From the NCBI RefSeq assembly GCF_023954335.1, contig NZ_JAMLIE010000001.1, positions 1,922,001 to 1,986,000 on the forward strand: a stretch of 64,000 nt of DNA, written 5' to 3'. The notes under the pieces were generated by a model that ran no database searches, was not told the DNA's origin, and saw only the letters and a program-made list of their open reading frames with translations. The position numbers and the translations under genes were made by a program. Shown here one piece after another: positions 49,932 through 60,085 of the stretch (positions within the stretch are counted from its first letter, which is position 1; each line of letters opens with the position of its first letter). Source of the DNA: Aquamicrobium sp. GTDB lineage: Bacteria; Pseudomonadota; Alphaproteobacteria; Rhizobiales; Rhizobiaceae.

Positions 49932-51419
49932 TCACCCGTTGCTGGCCAGCAGCGACAGCGTATGCACGTTGCTCTCGCCGTCCTGGTCGACGAGGCGGGT
50001 CGGATAGTCGCCGGTGAAATAATGATCGGTGAAGGCGGGGGCCCTGGGATCGCGGGGCTCGCCGCCGACCGCCTTGTAGAGCCCGTCGATGGTGAGGAAG
50101 GCCAGCGAATCCGCGCCGATGTAGCGGCACATGGAATCGAGGCTGTCGTGCTGGTTGGCGAGCAGCTTGTCGGCATGCGGCGTGTCGATGCCGTAGAAAT
50201 CCGGGTGGTAGATCATCGGGCTCGCCACGCGCAGGTGCACCTCCGTCGCGCCCGCGTCGCGGATCATCTGCACGATTTTGACCGAGGTCGTGCCGCGCAC
50301 GATGGAATCGTCCACCAGCACCACGCGCTTGCCCTCGATCATGGCGCGGTTGGCGGAGTGCTTCAGCTTGACGCCGAGCGCCCTGATCTGCTGCGTCGGC
50401 TCGATGAAGGTGCGGCCGACATAATGGTTGCGGATGATGCCGTACTCGAACGGAATGCCGCTCGCCTGCGCGAAGCCGAGCGCCGCCGGCGTGCCGCCGT
50501 CCGGCACCGGCACCACAACGTCGGCCTCGACCGGCGCTTCCCCGGCGAGGTTGATGCCCATGTTTTTGCGCGCCACATAGACGCTGCGTCCGCCGACCAC
50601 CGAATCGGGGCGGGCGAAATAGACATATTCGAACAGGCACAGCCGCTCGGGCTGCGGGTTTTCCGGCTTGATCGCCTCGGTGGTGATGGAGCCGTCCTTC
50701 TGGATCTCGCAGATCACCACTTCGCCGTTCTCGATGTCGCGCACATATTTCGCGCCGATGATGTCGAGCGCGCAGGTCTCCGAGCAGAAGATCGGCTTGC
50801 CGTCGAGCTCGCCCATCACCAGCGGGCGGATGCCGATCGGATCGCGCGCGGCGATGAGCTTGGTGCGCGTCAGCGCGAGCATGGCGTAGCCGCCCTCGAC
50901 CTGCCGGATCGCATCGACGAAACGGTCGGAGGATGAGGGGTGGCGCGAGCGCGCGATCATGTGCAGGACGACCTCGGTGTCCGAGGTCGCCTGAAAGATC
51001 GCGCCGGACGCGATCAACTGCCTGCGCAGCGTGATGCCGTTGGTGAAGTTGCCGTTATGCGCGATGGCGATGCCGCCGACCTCCAGCTCCGCGAACAGCG
51101 GCTGCACGTTGCGCAGGATCGTCTCGCCGGTGGTGGAATAGCGCACATGGCCGATGGCGCGGTTGCCGGGCAGCCGGCGCAGCGTGGCGGCGTCGGTGAA
51201 ATGGTCGCCGACGAGGCCCATGTGCCGCTCGGAATGGAAGCGCCTGTCGTGGTAGGACACGATGCCCGCCGCTTCCTGCCCGCGATGCTGAAGAGCGTGC
51301 AGGCCGAGCGCGGTCAGCGCGGCGGCGTCCTCATGGCCGAGAATGCCGAACACACCGCATTCTTCGTGGAGATTGTCGTCGATATCGGCGGAAAACGGGG
51401 TGTCGTCTGCGTCTGCCAT
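49932..51419 (-). CDS. purF: Amidophosphoribosyltransferase
   Basis: PurF makes 5-phosphoribosylamine from PRPP and glutamine, the first step of purine synthesis. The 495-aa protein has a 20-residue propeptide ending before Cys21 (HEECGVFG), the N-terminal nucleophile of the glutaminase, then RYSTTGE, AHNGNFTN, and the PRPP loop VVLVDDSIVRGTTS. The start is ATG 51419. cvpA lies upstream, as in many bacteria. Confidence 0.97.
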   Translation of the reverse strand: MADADDTPFSADIDDNLHEECGVFGILGHEDAAALTALGLHALQHRGQEAAGIVSYHDRRFHSERHMGLVGDHFTDAATLRRLPGNRAIGHVRYSTTGETILRNVQPLFAELEVGGIAIAHNGNFTNGITLRRQLIASGAIFQATSDTEVVLHMIARSRHPSSSDRFVDAIRQVEGGYAMLALTRTKLIAARDPIGIRPLVMGELDGKPIFCSETCALDIIGAKYVRDIENGEVVICEIQKDGSITTEAIKPENPQPERLCLFEYVYFARPDSVVGGRSVYVARKNMGINLAGEAPVEADVVVPVPDGGTPAALGFAQASGIPFEYGIIRNHYVGRTFIEPTQQIRALGVKLKHSANRAMIEGKRVVLVDDSIVRGTTSVKIVQMIRDAGATEVHLRVASPMIYHPDFYGIDTPHADKLLANQHDSLDSMCRYIGADSLAFLTIDGLYKAVGGEPRDPRAPAFTDHYFTGDYPTRLVDQDGESNVHTLSLLASNG

Positions 51420-51475
51420 CTGGCTCACGCCTCTCGCCTGGTTTTCGGTTTCCGTTCCGCCTCTGCCGGCGGCGT

Positions 51476-52015
51476 TCAATTCTCGGTCTGCGTGCCCGTC
51501 TCGTCGCCCGGCCGCAGCCGGTCGATGATCGTGTTCTCCGGGTCGTCCGGAAGCAGGCCTTCCAGCCAGTCGCCGACGCCTTCGAGCAGCGGCAGCGACT
51601 TCGCCTCCGAAATCCAGGCCGGCGGGTTCGGCCCGACCAGCCAGGAGAAGAACAGCAGGCCGACCGCCACGACAAGGATACCGCGCGCCGCGCCGTAGAG
51701 GAAGCCGAGCGTGCGGTCGAGCGCGCCGATGCGGCTGTCGATGATGAAATCGGCGATCTTCATGGTGATGACCGTGACCACGATCAGCGCGATGAAGAAG
51801 ACGATGGCCGCCGCAGCCGCGAGCTGCACCTTGTCGTTGTCTATATAGGGCGCGACATAGGGCAAAACAGCGGGATAGAAGAAATAGGCCGCCGCGGCCG
51901 CCGCCACCCACGAGGCGATCGATAGCACCTCGCGCGAGAAGCCGCGCACCATGGCCAGAACCGCCGAAACGAGGGTGAAGCCGACGAGAACGCCGTCAAG
52001 CAGGGTGATGGGCAT
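51476..52015 (-). CDS. cvpA: CvpA-family membrane protein
   Basis: This 179-aa protein has four hydrophobic helices and the family start LLDGVLVGFTLVSAVLAMVRGFSREVLSI, followed by DRTLGFLYGAARGILVVAVGLL. CvpA is linked to colicin V production and purine-gene neighbourhoods, and some members are needed for envelope stability. It is followed by purF after a 56-bp gap and preceded by radA with 50 bp. Confidence 0.94.
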   Translation of the reverse strand: MPITLLDGVLVGFTLVSAVLAMVRGFSREVLSIASWVAAAAAAYFFYPAVLPYVAPYIDNDKVQLAAAAAIVFFIALIVVTVITMKIADFIIDSRIGALDRTLGFLYGAARGILVVAVGLLFFSWLVGPNPPAWISEAKSLPLLEGVGDWLEGLLPDDPENTIIDRLRPGDETGTQTEN

Positions 52016-52065
52016 CGAGCTCCACTCCGTGAGGGCAGCGGGGGGCCGCGTGCCGCATGGTCCCG

Positions 52066-53458
<1,393 letters not shown>

Positions 53459-53466
<8 letters not shown>

Positions 53467-54658
53467 CGCCGCCCACGTAGCGGCGGTGGTAGCGCCGGCC
53501 GAGCGAAGTCAGCATCTCGTAGGAAATGGTGCCGGCGGCGGTGGCCGCCTCGTCGACCGGGATGTTCCTGCCGAACAGCTCGATCCAGTCGCCGATGGCG
53601 ACGCCGTCGGGGCCGAGATCGGTGACGTCGAACAGCGTGAGATCCATGGTCACGCGGCCGAGCACCGGCACGCGCCAGCCGTGGACGAAGCCGTATCCGC
53701 CGGCGGGGCTCGCCCGGCGCAGCGGCACGCCGGCGAAGGACGAGGCGCGGTGGTAGCCGTCGGCATAGCCGGTCGAGACGACGGCGATCACCGAATCGCG
53801 GTCGAGCCTGCCATGGGCGCCGTAGCTCGCCGTGTCGCCGGAGCGGCCGCGGCGCACCTGCACCACGCGCGCCTCGAGCGTCGCCACCGCCTGCATCGGG
53901 TTGTCGGCGCCGTTGCAGGGCTGGCCGCCATAGAGCGCGATGCCCGGCCTGACGACGTTGAAGTGGAACTCCGGCCCGAGGAAGATGCCGGCGGAGTTGG
54001 AAAGGCTTGATTCGATGCCTTGGAAAGCCGCCCTAACCGCCTGAAACGATTCCAGTTGCCGCCGGTTCAGCGGGTGCTCGGCCTCGTCGCCGCAGGCGAG
54101 GTGGCTCATGATCAGCCGCGGGGTGAGCGCGCCGGTCAGCGCGTTGTCGGCCGCGAAGGCCAGCGCCTCGTCCGGCGACAGCCCGAGCCGGTTCATGCCG
54201 GTGTCGACATGGATGGCGCAGGGGCGGGGCGTCTCGCCCTCGTTCCAGCCGAAGGCCTCCCAGCACGAGATGTCGGCCTGCGAGCCGATGACCGGCATCA
54301 GCCGGTGGGCGGCGAAGGCCGGCGCGGCCTCCGGCCCGAACGTGCCGTTGAGGATGTAGATCTCGGCCTCCGGCAGCGCCGCGCGCAGCTCGATGCCCTC
54401 CTGCGGCAGCGCCACGAAGAAGGTGCGGCAGCCGGCATTCCACAGCGCCTTGCCGACGCGCGCCGCGCCGAGCCCGTAGGCGTTGGCCTTGACCACGCCG
54501 GCGGCGCGCGCAGGCGCGGCCCGGCGCTGCAACAGCCGGTAGTTCTCGACCAGTGCGTCGAGGTCGACGGTCAGCCGGCCGCCGACGATGCGCGGGTCGA
54601 CGCCGTCATGGCCACAATTGGGGCCGGCGTCGGGGGGAAGGGGGTGCCATTCGCTCAT
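53459..54658 (-). CDS. alr: Alanine racemase
   Basis: Alr makes D-alanine for peptidoglycan. The 399-aa PLP enzyme has the PLP-lysine motif AGVVKANAYGLGA (about residues 53-65), the HVDTGMNRLGL loop, GIALYGGQP and the catalytic Tyr in GDTASYGAHGR. The first 30 residues (HPLPPDAGPNCGHDG) are a longer N-terminus than in most family members. It is 3 bp downstream of dnaB and overlaps radA, so dnaB-alr-radA may be one operon. Confidence 0.95.
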
Positions 54659-54661
54659 GGC

Positions 54662-56152
54662 CTATTCGAAACGCTCCGGCAGGCGGCTGTCTTCGGCCAG
54701 ATCGAAGAATCGGGTGAACTCGCCCTGGAAGCCGAGGCCGACGGTGCCGGTGGGGCCGTGGCGCTGCTTGGCAATGATGACCTCGGCCTTGCCGCGCGCC
54801 TCGGCCATCTCGCCTTCCCATTTGATGTATTCGTCGGTGCCCGGCTTCGGCTCCTTGTTCTTGAGGTAGTATTCCTCGCGGTAGACGAACAGCACCACGT
54901 CCGCGTCCTGCTCGATCGAGCCCGATTCGCGCAGGTCCGAGAGCTGGGGGCGCTTGTCGTCGCGGCTCTCGACCTGACGCGAGAGCTGCGACAGCGCGAT
55001 GATCGGCGTCTGCAATTCCTTGGCCAGCGCCTTGAGGCCCGTGGTGATCTCGGTGATCTCCTGCACGCGGTTCTGCGCGGCGCGCGCGCTCGTGCCCTGC
55101 ATGAGCTGGACATAGTCGATGACCAGCACGTCGAGCCCGCGCTGGCGCTTCAGACGCCGTGCGCGCGCCGCGAGCTGGGCGATGGAGATGCCGCCGGTCT
55201 GGTCAATGTAGAGCGGCAGCTTCTGCATCATCTGCGAGCAGGCGACGAGCTTCTCGAAATCCATCTCGGTGATCTCGCCGCGCCTGATCTTCGAGGAGGG
55301 GATTTCCGTCTGCTCGGAGATGATGCGGGTGGCGAGCTGCTCGGACGACATTTCGAGCGAGAAGAAGCCGACGACGCCGCCATTGGCCGCCTTGAATGAG
55401 CCGTCCGCCTGCTGCACCGGCTCGTAGGCGTTGGCGATGTTGAAGGCGATGTTGGTGGCGAGCGAAGTCTTGCCCATGCCGGGGCGACCGGCGAGGATGA
55501 TGAGGTCCGAAGGCTGGAGCCCGCCCATGCGCTTGTCGAGGTCGCGCAGGCCGGTGGCGATGCCGGACAGGTGCCCGTCGCGCATATAGGCGGCGTTGGC
55601 CATGTCGACGGCGGTCTTGACCGCGTCGTTGAAGCTCTCGAAGCCGCCGTCGTAGCGCCCGGTCTCGGCCAGCTCGAACAGCCGCCGCTCGGCATCCTCG
55701 ATCTGGTGGGCCGGCGACATGTCGACCGGCGCGTCATAGGCGATGTTGACCATGTCCTCGCCGACGGTGATCAGCGCCCGGCGGGTCGCCAGCTCGTAGA
55801 TGGCGCGGCCGTAGTCGGCGGCGTTGATGACGGTGACGGCCTCGGCCGCCAGCCGCGCCAGATAATGCGCGACGGTCATCTCGCCGACCTTCTCGCCGGC
55901 GGGCAGGAAGGTCTTGATCGTCACCGGGTTGGCCATCTTGCCCATGCGGATCAGCTCGGCCGAGACCTCGTAGATGCGCCGGTGCAGCGGCTCGTAGAAA
56001 TGGTTGGGCTTGAGGAAATCCGAGACGCGGTAGAAGGCGTCGTTGTTGACGAGCATCGCCCCCAGCAGCGCCTGCTCGGCCTCGATGTTGTTGGGCGCCT
56101 CGCGATAGAGCGGCGCCTCGGCCCCGCCGAGCTTGCGGATTGCGTCAGCCAT
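54662..56152 (-). CDS. dnaB: Replicative DNA helicase
   Basis: DnaB is the hexameric helicase that unwinds the fork. The 496-aa protein has the N-terminal domain (PNNIEAEQALLGAMLVNNDAF), a linker and the RecA-like core with Walker A ILAGRPGMGKTSLA (about residue 220), Walker B VLVIDYVQLMQG and SQLSRQVESR. There is no intein. It is first in the dnaB-alr-radA group. The 204-bp upstream region to 56357 contains the palindrome GAATATATTC. Confidence 0.98.
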   Translation of the reverse strand: MADAIRKLGGAEAPLYREAPNNIEAEQALLGAMLVNNDAFYRVSDFLKPNHFYEPLHRRIYEVSAELIRMGKMANPVTIKTFLPAGEKVGEMTVAHYLARLAAEAVTVINAADYGRAIYELATRRALITVGEDMVNIAYDAPVDMSPAHQIEDAERRLFELAETGRYDGGFESFNDAVKTAVDMANAAYMRDGHLSGIATGLRDLDKRMGGLQPSDLIILAGRPGMGKTSLATNIAFNIANAYEPVQQADGSFKAANGGVVGFFSLEMSSEQLATRIISEQTEIPSSKIRRGEITEMDFEKLVACSQMMQKLPLYIDQTGGISIAQLAARARRLKRQRGLDVLVIDYVQLMQGTSARAAQNRVQEITEITTGLKALAKELQTPIIALSQLSRQVESRDDKRPQLSDLRESGSIEQDADVVLFVYREEYYLKNKEPKPGTDEYIKWEGEMAEARGKAEVIIAKQRHGPTGTVGLGFQGEFTRFFDLAEDSRLPERFE

Positions 56153-56356
56153 GATTCGTCCCGTTTCCTTGAGCCCAGCCCGGTAGAAGACGCATCCGGG
56201 AACGGGTCAATCGCCCAGCCGGCCGATCCTGCGCGGCCGCGGCGGATTCACACGCAATCCCCTCTGTCCACAGGCACGTGGGAAAGGCCCGCGAATCGCG
56301 ATTGACTCCGCCGATCCTATGCCGGCGCGTCGGCGATCGCAAGAATATATTCCTTT

Positions 56357-56680
56357 CTAGGCCGCGCGCGGCGCGAACAGGATGACGGCCGCGCCGGTCA
56401 GGCAGATGAGCGCGCCGAAGATGTCGAAGCGGTCCGGCCTCACGCCCTCCGCCGCCCACAGCCACACCAGCGAGGCGCAGATATAGATGCCGCCATAGGC
56501 GGCGTAGGCGCGGCCCGCGGCTTCGCTCTCGGCAAACGTCAGCAGCCAGGCGAAGGCGGCGAGGCAGACCATGCCGGGGATGAGCCACAGCGCCGACTTG
56601 TCCAGCCGCCACCATGCCCAGAACGAGAAGCAGCCGGCGATTTCGGCGAGGGCTGCGACGACGAAGGCGGGGAACGTCAT
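56357..56680 (-). CDS. YnfA/UPF0060 membrane protein
   Basis: This 107-aa protein has four helices with MTFPAFVVAALAEIAGCFSFWAWW, then SALWLIPGMVCLAAFAWLLT, GRAYAAYGGIYICASLVWLW and GALICLTGAAVILFAPR. These match the YnfA family, related to small multidrug-resistance exporters. The substrate is unknown. ATG 56680 gives the usual start. It lies between dnaB and cfa on the minus strand, alone. Confidence 0.9.
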   Translation of the reverse strand: MTFPAFVVAALAEIAGCFSFWAWWRLDKSALWLIPGMVCLAAFAWLLTFAESEAAGRAYAAYGGIYICASLVWLWAAEGVRPDRFDIFGALICLTGAAVILFAPRAA

Positions 56681-56848
56681 GGTCTGGTCCGGGAAAGGGG
56701 AAGGTCTTCCCTTTGTCGGGCAGCCGCGCGCCGAAGGCAAGGGCGGGCCTTCAGCCCGACAGACTGCCGACAACCCGGAATCATGCTCGGGCTTGTCCTG
56801 AGGATGACGGCGTGGGTGAATGGAGGCTTGTCAACAGGCTGACGGGAT

Positions 56849-58129
56849 TCAGCCTGCCTTTGCCGGCGCGCCGCTTTTCCTCGGCCTCGCGGGCTCGGCC
56901 GCCTTTTCCTCGAGCGTCGCCAGCGCCTTCTCGTTGTCGGCGATGTAGCCGCGCGTCAGCGGCAGCGTGTCGTTGCGGCGCGCGAGCTGGATCTGGAACA
57001 CCATCATGTCCTGCCAGCGGAACGCGGCTTCCGAGCCGGCGAGGTAGAACTCCCACATCCGGGCGAACCGTTCGTCGTAGATATCGACGGCCTTTTCCCG
57101 GTTGGCCATGAACCGCTCGCGCCAGTGGCGCAGCGTCTCGGCATAGTGCAGGCGCAGGACCTCGATGTCGGTGACGACGAGCCCCGCGCGCTCGATATGC
57201 GGCAGCACCTCCGAAAGGGCCGGGATGTAGCCGCCGGGAAAGATGTATTTGCGGATGAAGGTGTCGGTCGCGGCCGGCGGCCCCGACCGGCCGATGGAAT
57301 GCAGCACCATCACCCCGTCGCGCTTCAGCAGCCGCGCCGCCTTGTCGAAATAGGTGTGGTAATGGTTGATGCCGACATGCTCGAACATGCCGACCGAGAC
57401 GATGCGGTCGAACTCGTCCTCGATGTCGCGATAGTCGGTGATTTCGAACCTTGCCTGCCCCTCCAGCCCTTCCTGCCGGGCGCGCTCGACCGCCACCGCG
57501 TGCTGCTCGTCGGAAAGGGTGACGCCCAGCACCTCGGCGTCCATCGTGCGGGCGAGGTAGAGGCCGAGGCCGCCCCAGCCGCAACCGATGTCGAGCACGC
57601 GCTGGCCGGGTTCCAGCGCGAGCTTGGCGGCGAGGTGCCGCTTCTTGACGAGCTGCGCTTCCTCCAGCGTCATGTCCGGCCGCTCGAAATAGGCGCAGGA
57701 ATACTGCATGTCGCTGTCGAGGAAGAGCCGGTATAGATCGCCCGAGAGATTGTAGTGGCGCTGGACGTTGCGCCGCGCGCGGCCGGCGGTGTTGATCTGG
57801 TGCAGGCGGCGCAGGCCGATGCGCAGATTGTCGAACACCTTCGTCCAGGCGGGAATATCGGCTCCGGCGTCGATGTTGGCATAGGCGAGCCGCAGCAGCG
57901 CCAGCACGTCGCCCTCGACGATGTCGAGCTCGCCCTCCATATAGGCTTCCGGCACGCCGAGCCACGGATTGAGCATGATGGCGCTCTGCGCCGTATGGGT
58001 GCGCAGAAGGATGCCGATCGGCTCGCCCGTGCCGTCGCCGAAGACGTGGGCGGTGCCGTCAGGATCGGTGATCGTCAGGTTGCCGATGCGCACGAGACGC
58101 TCGACAACGCCTTGTAGCAGCCTGTTCAT
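56849..58129 (-). CDS. cfa: Cyclopropane-fatty-acyl-phospholipid synthase
   Basis: CFA synthase uses S-adenosylmethionine to add a methylene to cis double bonds of membrane phospholipid chains. The 426-aa protein has a N-terminal domain (LTITDPDGTAHVFGDG … VPEAYMEGELDI) and the methyltransferase core VLDIGCGWGGLGLYLA (about residue 190), ITDYRDIE, VSVGMFEHVGINHY and GGYIPALSEVLP. Start is ATG 58129, with GGATGATTGCG upstream; ATGs further upstream are possible. It usually responds to stress, but no regulatory site is seen. Confidence 0.95.
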   Translation of the reverse strand: MNRLLQGVVERLVRIGNLTITDPDGTAHVFGDGTGEPIGILLRTHTAQSAIMLNPWLGVPEAYMEGELDIVEGDVLALLRLAYANIDAGADIPAWTKVFDNLRIGLRRLHQINTAGRARRNVQRHYNLSGDLYRLFLDSDMQYSCAYFERPDMTLEEAQLVKKRHLAAKLALEPGQRVLDIGCGWGGLGLYLARTMDAEVLGVTLSDEQHAVAVERARQEGLEGQARFEITDYRDIEDEFDRIVSVGMFEHVGINHYHTYFDKAARLLKRDGVMVLHSIGRSGPPAATDTFIRKYIFPGGYIPALSEVLPHIERAGLVVTDIEVLRLHYAETLRHWRERFMANREKAVDIYDERFARMWEFYLAGSEAAFRWQDMMVFQIQLARRNDTLPLTRGYIADNEKALATLEEKAAEPARPRKSGAPAKAG

Positions 58130-58219
58130 CGCAATCATCCATGCATGCGACGGCGGAGTGTGTCGCAACTCCGATCCGGGGTAAAGTCCCGGCCGGCTTC
58201 AACAATTATGCCAAAGAAA

Positions 58220-58244
58220 AACGCCCGGCCGAGGGCCGGGCGTT
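58220..58244 (-). terminator. Terminator of the rpsF-rpsR-rplI operon
   Basis: AACGCCCGGCC (58220-58230) and GGCCGGGCGTT (58234-58244) form an 11-bp stem with loop GAG. Read on the minus strand the stem is followed by TTTCTTTGG. It lies 25 bp after the rplI stop. Confidence 0.8.
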
Positions 58245-58268
58245 CGTTTTTCCGCGGTGCGGGAGGAA

Positions 58269-58847
58269 TTATTCCTCCTCGGCGAAGCCGTCCGCGTCCG
58301 GATCGAAGAAGGCGTCCGGGCGGGCGTTCTCGTTGATGTCGTCGCCATAGATCGCCTCGGCCGAGTCGAGCTTCTCGCCGGCAGCCTGGCGCTCGGCTTC
58401 CTCGGCGGTGCGGGCGATGTTCAGCGTCACCGTCACCTCGACCTCGGGGTGCAGCGCGATCGCCACATTGGTCAGGCCGATGGTCTTGATCGGGTGGTTG
58501 AGCTCGACCTGGTTGCGGTTGATCGAGATGCCTTCCGCCGTCACCAGATCGGCGATGTCGCGGCTCGACACCGAGCCGTAGAGCTGGCCGGTCTCGCCGG
58601 CGGAGCGCACGATCACGAAGGTCCGGCCGTCGAGCTTCTCGGCCACCTTCTCGGCTTCGGTCTTGCGCTCGAGGTTGCGGGCCTCGAGCTGGGCGCGCTG
58701 GCCCTCGAACTTCTTGCGGTTGGCTTCGTTGGCGCGCAGCGCCTTGCCCTGCGGCAGCAGGAAGTTGCGGGCGAAGCCGTCCTTGACCTTGACGGTGTCG
58801 CCGATCTGCCCGAGGCGGGCGATGCGTTCGAGAAGAATGACGTCCAT
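58269..58847 (-). CDS. rplI: 50S ribosomal protein L9
   Basis: L9 binds 23S rRNA at the base of the L1 stalk. The 192-aa protein starts MDVILLERIARLGQIGDTVKVKDGFARNFLLPQGKAL (complete N-domain motif), then a long helix (NRKKFEGQRAQLEARNLERKTEAEKVAEKL) and a C-domain. The acidic C-terminus (NENARPDAFFDPDADGFAEEE) is extended beyond the standard ~150 aa, as in other alphaproteobacteria. It is the third gene of the operon, 202 bp after rpsR. Confidence 0.97.
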   Translation of the reverse strand: MDVILLERIARLGQIGDTVKVKDGFARNFLLPQGKALRANEANRKKFEGQRAQLEARNLERKTEAEKVAEKLDGRTFVIVRSAGETGQLYGSVSSRDIADLVTAEGISINRNQVELNHPIKTIGLTNVAIALHPEVEVTVTLNIARTAEEAERQAAGEKLDSAEAIYGDDINENARPDAFFDPDADGFAEEE

Positions 58848-59010
58848 GTTCGTCTCCATGCCGGCCGGTCGCGGCCGTTGATTAAAAGAGACGGGCTGGA
58901 AAGCAGGGGCGGATGGCCCGGTGTCGCTGTCCTGCCCGTTGGCAGTTAGGGCCGTGGCCCAACTCGGATTTTCGATGTTTCACGCCGCCGCGCCGAACGC
59001 GAGAGCGAGG

Positions 59011-59040
59011 AAGGGGCGGGCCTGTGCAGGGCCGCCCCTT
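59011..59040 (-). other. Hairpin in the rpsR-rplI gap
   Basis: AAGGGGCGG (59011-59019) pairs with CCGCCCCTT (59032-59040), extended by CCT/AGG inside, 10 bp after the rpsR stop. No T-tract follows. The whole 58848-59049 gap (202 bp) has no gene and may act as a processing site or partial terminator between rpsR and rplI. Confidence 0.55.
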
Positions 59041-59049
59041 CGAAAATGC

Positions 59050-59298
59050 TTACTTGACCACGTAGGGCAGCAGGCCGAGGAAGCGGGCGCGCTTGATCGC
59101 ACGGGCGAGCTCGCGCTGCTTCTTCTGGCTGACGGCGGTGATGCGCGAGGGCACGATCTTGCCGCGCTCGGAAATGTAGCGCTGGAGCAGGCGCACGTCC
59201 TTGTAGTCGATCTTCGGCGCGTTGGCGCCGGAGAACGGGCAGGTCTTGCGGCGGCGGTGGAACGGACGCCGGGTCGGGATCTGGTTGATGTCGACCAT
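59050..59298 (-). CDS. rpsR: 30S ribosomal protein S18
   Basis: S18 pairs with S6 in the platform of the small subunit. The 82-aa protein has the signature DYKDVRLLQRYISERGKIVPSRIT, then SQKKQRELARAIKRARFLGLLPY. It starts ATG 59298, overlapping the rpsF stop by one base (TAATG), so translation is coupled. Confidence 0.98.
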   Translation of the reverse strand: MVDINQIPTRRPFHRRRKTCPFSGANAPKIDYKDVRLLQRYISERGKIVPSRITAVSQKKQRELARAIKRARFLGLLPYVVK

Positions 59299-59774
59299 TA
59301 TTCTGCTGCTCCTTCAGCCTGTTCGCGCGGGCGGCGCGGGCCGCGATCGCCGCGATCACCGCCGCGGTCGCCGCCACGATCACCACGATCGCCGCGGTCA
59401 CGGTCGCCGAAGCGCGGACGGTCGCCGAAGCGGCCTTCGCGCTCGCGGTCGTCGCGCTTCTGCATCATGGCGGAGGGGCCGTCCTCGTGCTTCTCGACGC
59501 GAACGGTCATGAAGCGCAGGATGTCCTCGGACAGGCCCTGCTGGCGCTCCAGCTCCTGGATGGCCGCGGCCGGGGCCGTCAGGTCCATCAGCGTGTAGTG
59601 CGCCTTGCGGTTCTTGTTGATGCGGTAGGTCAGGGACTTCAGTCCCCAGTTCTCCACCCGGCCGACGGAACCGCCATTCGCCTCGATCACACCCTTGTAC
59701 TGTTCGACAAGGGCTTCGACCTGCTGAGACGAGAGGTCCTGGCGGGCAAGGAACACATGTTCGTAGAGAGCCAT
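59298..59774 (-). CDS. rpsF: 30S ribosomal protein S6
   Basis: S6 binds S18 in the small subunit platform. The 158-aa protein starts MALYEHVFLARQDLSSQQVEAL, with RVENWGLKSLTYRINKNRKAHYTLM, a standard S6 core, then a 50-residue extension of Arg/Gly/Asp repeats (RFGDRDRGDRGDRGGDRG). The extension is encoded by repetitive DNA near 59325-59425. It leads the operon rpsF-rpsR-rplI from the promoter at 59998. Confidence 0.98.
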   Translation of the reverse strand: MALYEHVFLARQDLSSQQVEALVEQYKGVIEANGGSVGRVENWGLKSLTYRINKNRKAHYTLMDLTAPAAAIQELERQQGLSEDILRFMTVRVEKHEDGPSAMMQKRDDREREGRFGDRPRFGDRDRGDRGDRGGDRGGDRGDRGPRRPREQAEGAAE

Positions 59775-59997
59775 GTCTGGTCTTGCCTTTCTTCGTTTCA
59801 CACCCTGTCGGTCCCGGCGGCTAGAGCCTCTGCAACTTCTCTTGTCCCGCAGGGCGGGCGAAGAAAGGAGCATGACGAGACGGTCGAGAGCGGAGACACG
59901 GGAGGCGGAAGCGCATGTGCCTTCACGAACGCTCCCTTTCCTGCGAAAGAAAGCGCGCCCTCCGTTCAGCCCCCGGCTGGGACCGGCAGATCGCGCG

Positions 59998-60025
59998 TCT
60001 ATACACGGTTTTGCCCGTTTGGCAA
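59998..60025 (-). promoter_or_regulatory. Predicted promoter of the rpsF-rpsR-rplI operon
   Basis: On the minus strand TTGCCA (60025-60020) and TATAGA (60003-59998) are separated by 16 bp. The predicted transcript would have a leader of about 215 nt before rpsF. It lies in the 311-bp divergent interval 59775-60085, which has no gene; the rest of the interval shows no other strong motif. Confidence 0.62.
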
Positions 60026-60085
60026 TGCGAAAGCCCGCGATTGCGCGGCCGATACAATCGAAACGATCCTTCTAAGGATATTTTC

